This document shows positions 62,901-64,000 of a DNA stretch of 64,000 nucleotides, in pieces. Made by a program: the position numbers and the translations under genes. Source of the stretch: Candidatus Peribacteraceae bacterium (GTDB taxonomy: Bacteria > Patescibacteriota > Gracilibacteria > Peribacterales > Peribacteraceae); NCBI GenBank assembly GCA_028718905.1, contig JAQUKV010000003.1, forward strand, positions 1 through 64,000, read 5' to 3'. The notes beneath the pieces are model-generated. The model ran no database searches, was not told the DNA's origin, and was given only the letters and a program-made list of their open reading frames with translations. Position 1 is the stretch's first letter, and each line of letters opens with the position of its first letter.

Positions 62901-63288
62901 AGGGGACGAACTGCGCTTCCTTGACTTCGCAAACGATCCCGGACGTTTCCTTTTCTTCTACCTTGCCCCCTTCACGAGCGCCGGCCAGTACAAGCTCTAC
63001 GATACCTTGACAGGAGAACTCTACACGGTCAGCAGTCTTTCCGATGCCTACGCGAAAGCGAGCACGATCGTCTCTGGAGGATCTTCCAGTTCTTCTTCCT
63101 CCGCTTGTCCCGATCCCACGCCGCCTCCTTGCGAAGGAGGTGTCCTCTTCCCGCAACCGGGACCGGACGAGAACGGATGCGAACTGGCCCCGGTCTGCTG
63201 CGAAGGAGCCCAGGCGGGAGGCGAATGCACCACGGACATGAGCTGCACGAACGGCTTCTGCATCGTGGACTCCTGTACGTGCGAGTGA
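59977..63288 (+). CDS. giant secreted surface protein: FG-GAP repeats, Cys modules, beta-propeller and shared C-terminal module
   Basis: 1103 residues starting MPPFRLHRPALLLPIGIFLL, with a membrane or signal segment at 8-27. Four FG-GAP repeats with calcium loops follow (GDIDGNGVPDLAV near 109, GDLDGNGVPDLAV near 173, LDGNGNVTGDL near 371, GDIDGDGAQDYAVGAPD near 445). Ser runs lie near 495-535 and 620-645. One CC-GL/CGDGxC/CNCPEDC module is at about 700-768. A WD40/TolB-like propeller is at about 790-1030 (LLASADGRFIVYARRP, PYLSADGRFVGV, IYDTATEQRSV). The C-terminal Cys module (PCEGGVLFPQPGPDENGCEL) matches that of the preceding protein. The upstream gene ends 25 bases before, so the two are probably cotranscribed. 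Upstream in-frame codons overlap that gene and are rejected. Confidence 0.85.
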   Translation: MPPFRLHRPALLLPIGIFLLLAGVIVSLRPVPFSQRAEVAEPCGRIGGTCSQQNMYCNASYQCRKAWWPFCGDSICQDSERATVVKIDGMTVLERSGTARFGEALAPLGDIDGNGVPDLAVLARGPEDDPSNTTVSILHLAADGTLQSVDSFPFPITASFRSFSSGLGGITTVGDLDGNGVPDLAVSHTFRQDSDEMPYYIGQVNVFLLQKDASNRISVKSQYTVKAPTTASLHCGSSNPAQCKANGVSLFGSSLAYLGGDRRALVVGSANGAWYTELSRYSATTPEELGGGAATDDRVLFVAAMGPGPSSNSSILAAQFALSGTTQGIQFFFVNTKDQMNARYRIISGAGVTYNLGLNKSIESIAPTGNLDGNGNVTGDLFVGGSINAVNTYDGLRRAVANVSLENGTYGQIVHATEIIPSFDDFAASGDGFGTAVAVVGDIDGDGAQDYAVGAPDTVRCADGTRTQGCADQYKEGAVWLLLSQAGSQACPADCSGFSSLSSSSSSSASSSSSSSSSSSLSSSSSSSSWHSSSSSTAVCTDSDGGLVYDVQGTITNYLPYGTEVFPSATDICFKDNNQNPAIDPNILLEGYCGNDGFGHLEQYTCPNGCENGVCLPPGVSSSSSSSSSSSSSSSSSSSSRLLLPSWGCSPCSGRGCGYCAASGQECVVSSSLRNGYQCLTTPEPGWIACGCVGSDTNPIAECWGDMEVNAGGKPCCPGLNELPNMRVIGGSCLRATATFCTACGDGICNGNDNGGENFCNCPEDCGSAPASSSSSSLHGAGASSSASSSSSISGPETVGQDEVTFARQYAASFGDRASLLASADGRFIVYARRPSSWANEILYLLDTQELVRREIPATIASYRSFAQPYLSADGRFVGVQEYTFYTQTGADELSSMWIYDTATEQRSVITAALTPGSTGKQATFARDMRSAAFFSQWMLDDSGQWSPGNGDVFLYLWREEEEIVQLPVMSENAGGDELRFLDFANDPGRFLFFYLAPFTSAGQYKLYDTLTGELYTVSSLSDAYAKASTIVSGGSSSSSSSACPDPTPPPCEGGVLFPQPGPDENGCELAPVCCEGAQAGGECTTDMSCTNGFCIVDSCTCE

Positions 63289-63298
63289 GCGAATGAAC

Positions 63299-64000
63299 TC
63301 ATGCCTCCACGCGGAGCGCATACTTTCCGGATCGCTCCTCTACCAGTTCTTCTTTCCGAAGTTTTGTGAGAATGGCTGTCAGCCATGTCCGGTGCGCGAC
63401 GAGTGACCAGTCTGCGGCTACCCGTCTGCCCAGCGTATCCAGCGAAAGTCCGGCAGGAGCATCTCTCAGCGCCTCGATCACGCGGCCCCGGACGATACGA
63501 TCGGGGACGAAACTCCCTTTGATTACGCGGCCCGGTTCGGGCTTGGACGTTCGGATTTCGATCTGCGGAACATTCTTCTCGGTGGCCTTCATGAGTCCTT
63601 TTCGCGTGAGCGGGCACTCCTCCCACTTGGGATCTTTCTTGGTCTGTACAAGGGAACCGAAATCCATCAGAGCCGCATGCCAATTGCGCGCATCATGCCC
63701 CACCTGACCGTCCAAGGCCGCATGCAACACCTCCTCTGCAATTTCGATGAGATACCGATCATCTTTTTTCCACGTGCCGTCCGGACATTCCGGCCCCACA
63801 AAGGTGCGGTGCAGGATGCGGCGGATATTCGTGTCGATGCATGGGGTTGGGAGGTTGAACGCAAAATTCCGGATGGCAGCCGCCGTGTAGTGACCGAGCC
63901 CCTTGATGGATTGAAGCGCCCTCATCTCTTGCGGAAAAACCCCGTTCCATTCGTCCATGATCCTCCGTGTCGCATCCCGCAGACGAAGCACACGACTGTT
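63299..64000 (-). CDS. MutY-like adenine glycosylase lacking the iron-sulfur cysteines (partial)
   Basis: HhH-GPD family: the helix-hairpin-helix LQSIKGLGHYTAAAIRNFAF and the catalytic Asp in TPCIDTNIRRILHR fit MutY. MutY normally ends this domain with four Cys that hold a 4Fe-4S cluster (C-x6-C-x2-C-x5-C). Here the region reads GSLVQTKKDPKWEECPLTRKG, where only one of the four Cys remains (others Gln, Trp, Leu). The C-terminal part (about 150-230 of the visible protein) looks like a winged-helix domain (GRVIEALRDAPAGLSLDTLG) and not like the usual MutT-like domain. The frame is open to the window edge at 64000, so the N terminus is missing. Confidence 0.82.
   Translation of the reverse strand, partial: NSRVLRLRDATRRIMDEWNGVFPQEMRALQSIKGLGHYTAAAIRNFAFNLPTPCIDTNIRRILHRTFVGPECPDGTWKKDDRYLIEIAEEVLHAALDGQVGHDARNWHAALMDFGSLVQTKKDPKWEECPLTRKGLMKATEKNVPQIEIRTSKPEPGRVIKGSFVPDRIVRGRVIEALRDAPAGLSLDTLGRRVAADWSLVAHRTWLTAILTKLRKEELVEERSGKYALRVEA

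Overview
The window looks like a chromosomal segment of a Candidate Phyla Radiation (Patescibacteria) bacterium, most likely of the Peribacteria/Peregrinibacteria type. This is an inference from several traits: giant secreted proteins with poly-serine linkers, large hypothetical helical proteins, genes without Shine-Dalgarno sequences, many start codons 6-9 nt behind a -10 box, and fairly rich biosynthesis (a complete histidine operon). I found no rRNA, tRNA, CRISPR array, transposase or phage gene.

Layout. 0.2-6.9 kb: a small hypothetical gene, a B12-dependent ribonucleotide reductase (nrdJ) with a pair of NrdR boxes on its promoter, an Nramp-type transporter and ribD. 7.0-14.5 kb: a complete, tightly coupled histidine operon in the order trpR-like regulator, hisG, hisD, hisC, hisB, hisH, hisA-hisF, hisIE, where hisA and hisF are one reading frame. 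14.5-24.7 kb: two small hypothetical genes, then the str region read leftward as rpoC, rpsL, rpsG, one hypothetical gene, fusA, with a STAS-like gene on the other strand. rpoB is not next to rpoC. 25-32.5 kb: two repeats of the module small helical protein plus very large helical protein. 32.7-38.9 kb: lipoprotein, zinc-ribbon protein, membrane-anchored protein, CofE-like ligase, flavin reductase, purN, carA and a HicBA pair. 39.1-48.2 kb: a four-gene run of hypothetical membrane/helical proteins led by one of 1784 residues. 48.3-49.4 kb: two RelE/Phd-type toxin-antitoxin pairs. 49.7-63.3 kb: three secreted multidomain proteins (lamin-tail/PKD, golvesin-like/Kelch, FG-GAP/propeller) around rny. 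63.3-64 kb: a MutY-like glycosylase running off the edge.

The most unusual signal is outside the genes. Beside several housekeeping genes lies a short 'ghost' of the same gene end, still readable in amino acids but differing mainly at synonymous positions: rpsL 5' end (20524-20574), rpsG 3' end (18344-18397), purN 3' end (36277-36324), rny 3' end (54343-54387), and three copies of the last seven codons of nrdJ (800-943). For nrdJ, purN and rny the order is always intact gene, REP-like palindrome, ghost tail, then a long purine/pyrimidine hairpin. The rpsL and rpsG ghosts bracket the functional rpsL-rpsG genes, as if a native pair had been replaced by a diverged one and only its outer edges remained. 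I read this as traces of repeated xenologous replacement linked to REP elements.

Gene expression also looks unusual. Many transcripts should be leaderless or nearly so, while rpoC, rpsG, fusA, nrdJ and the surface-protein genes carry pyrimidine-rich stretches directly before the start codon.
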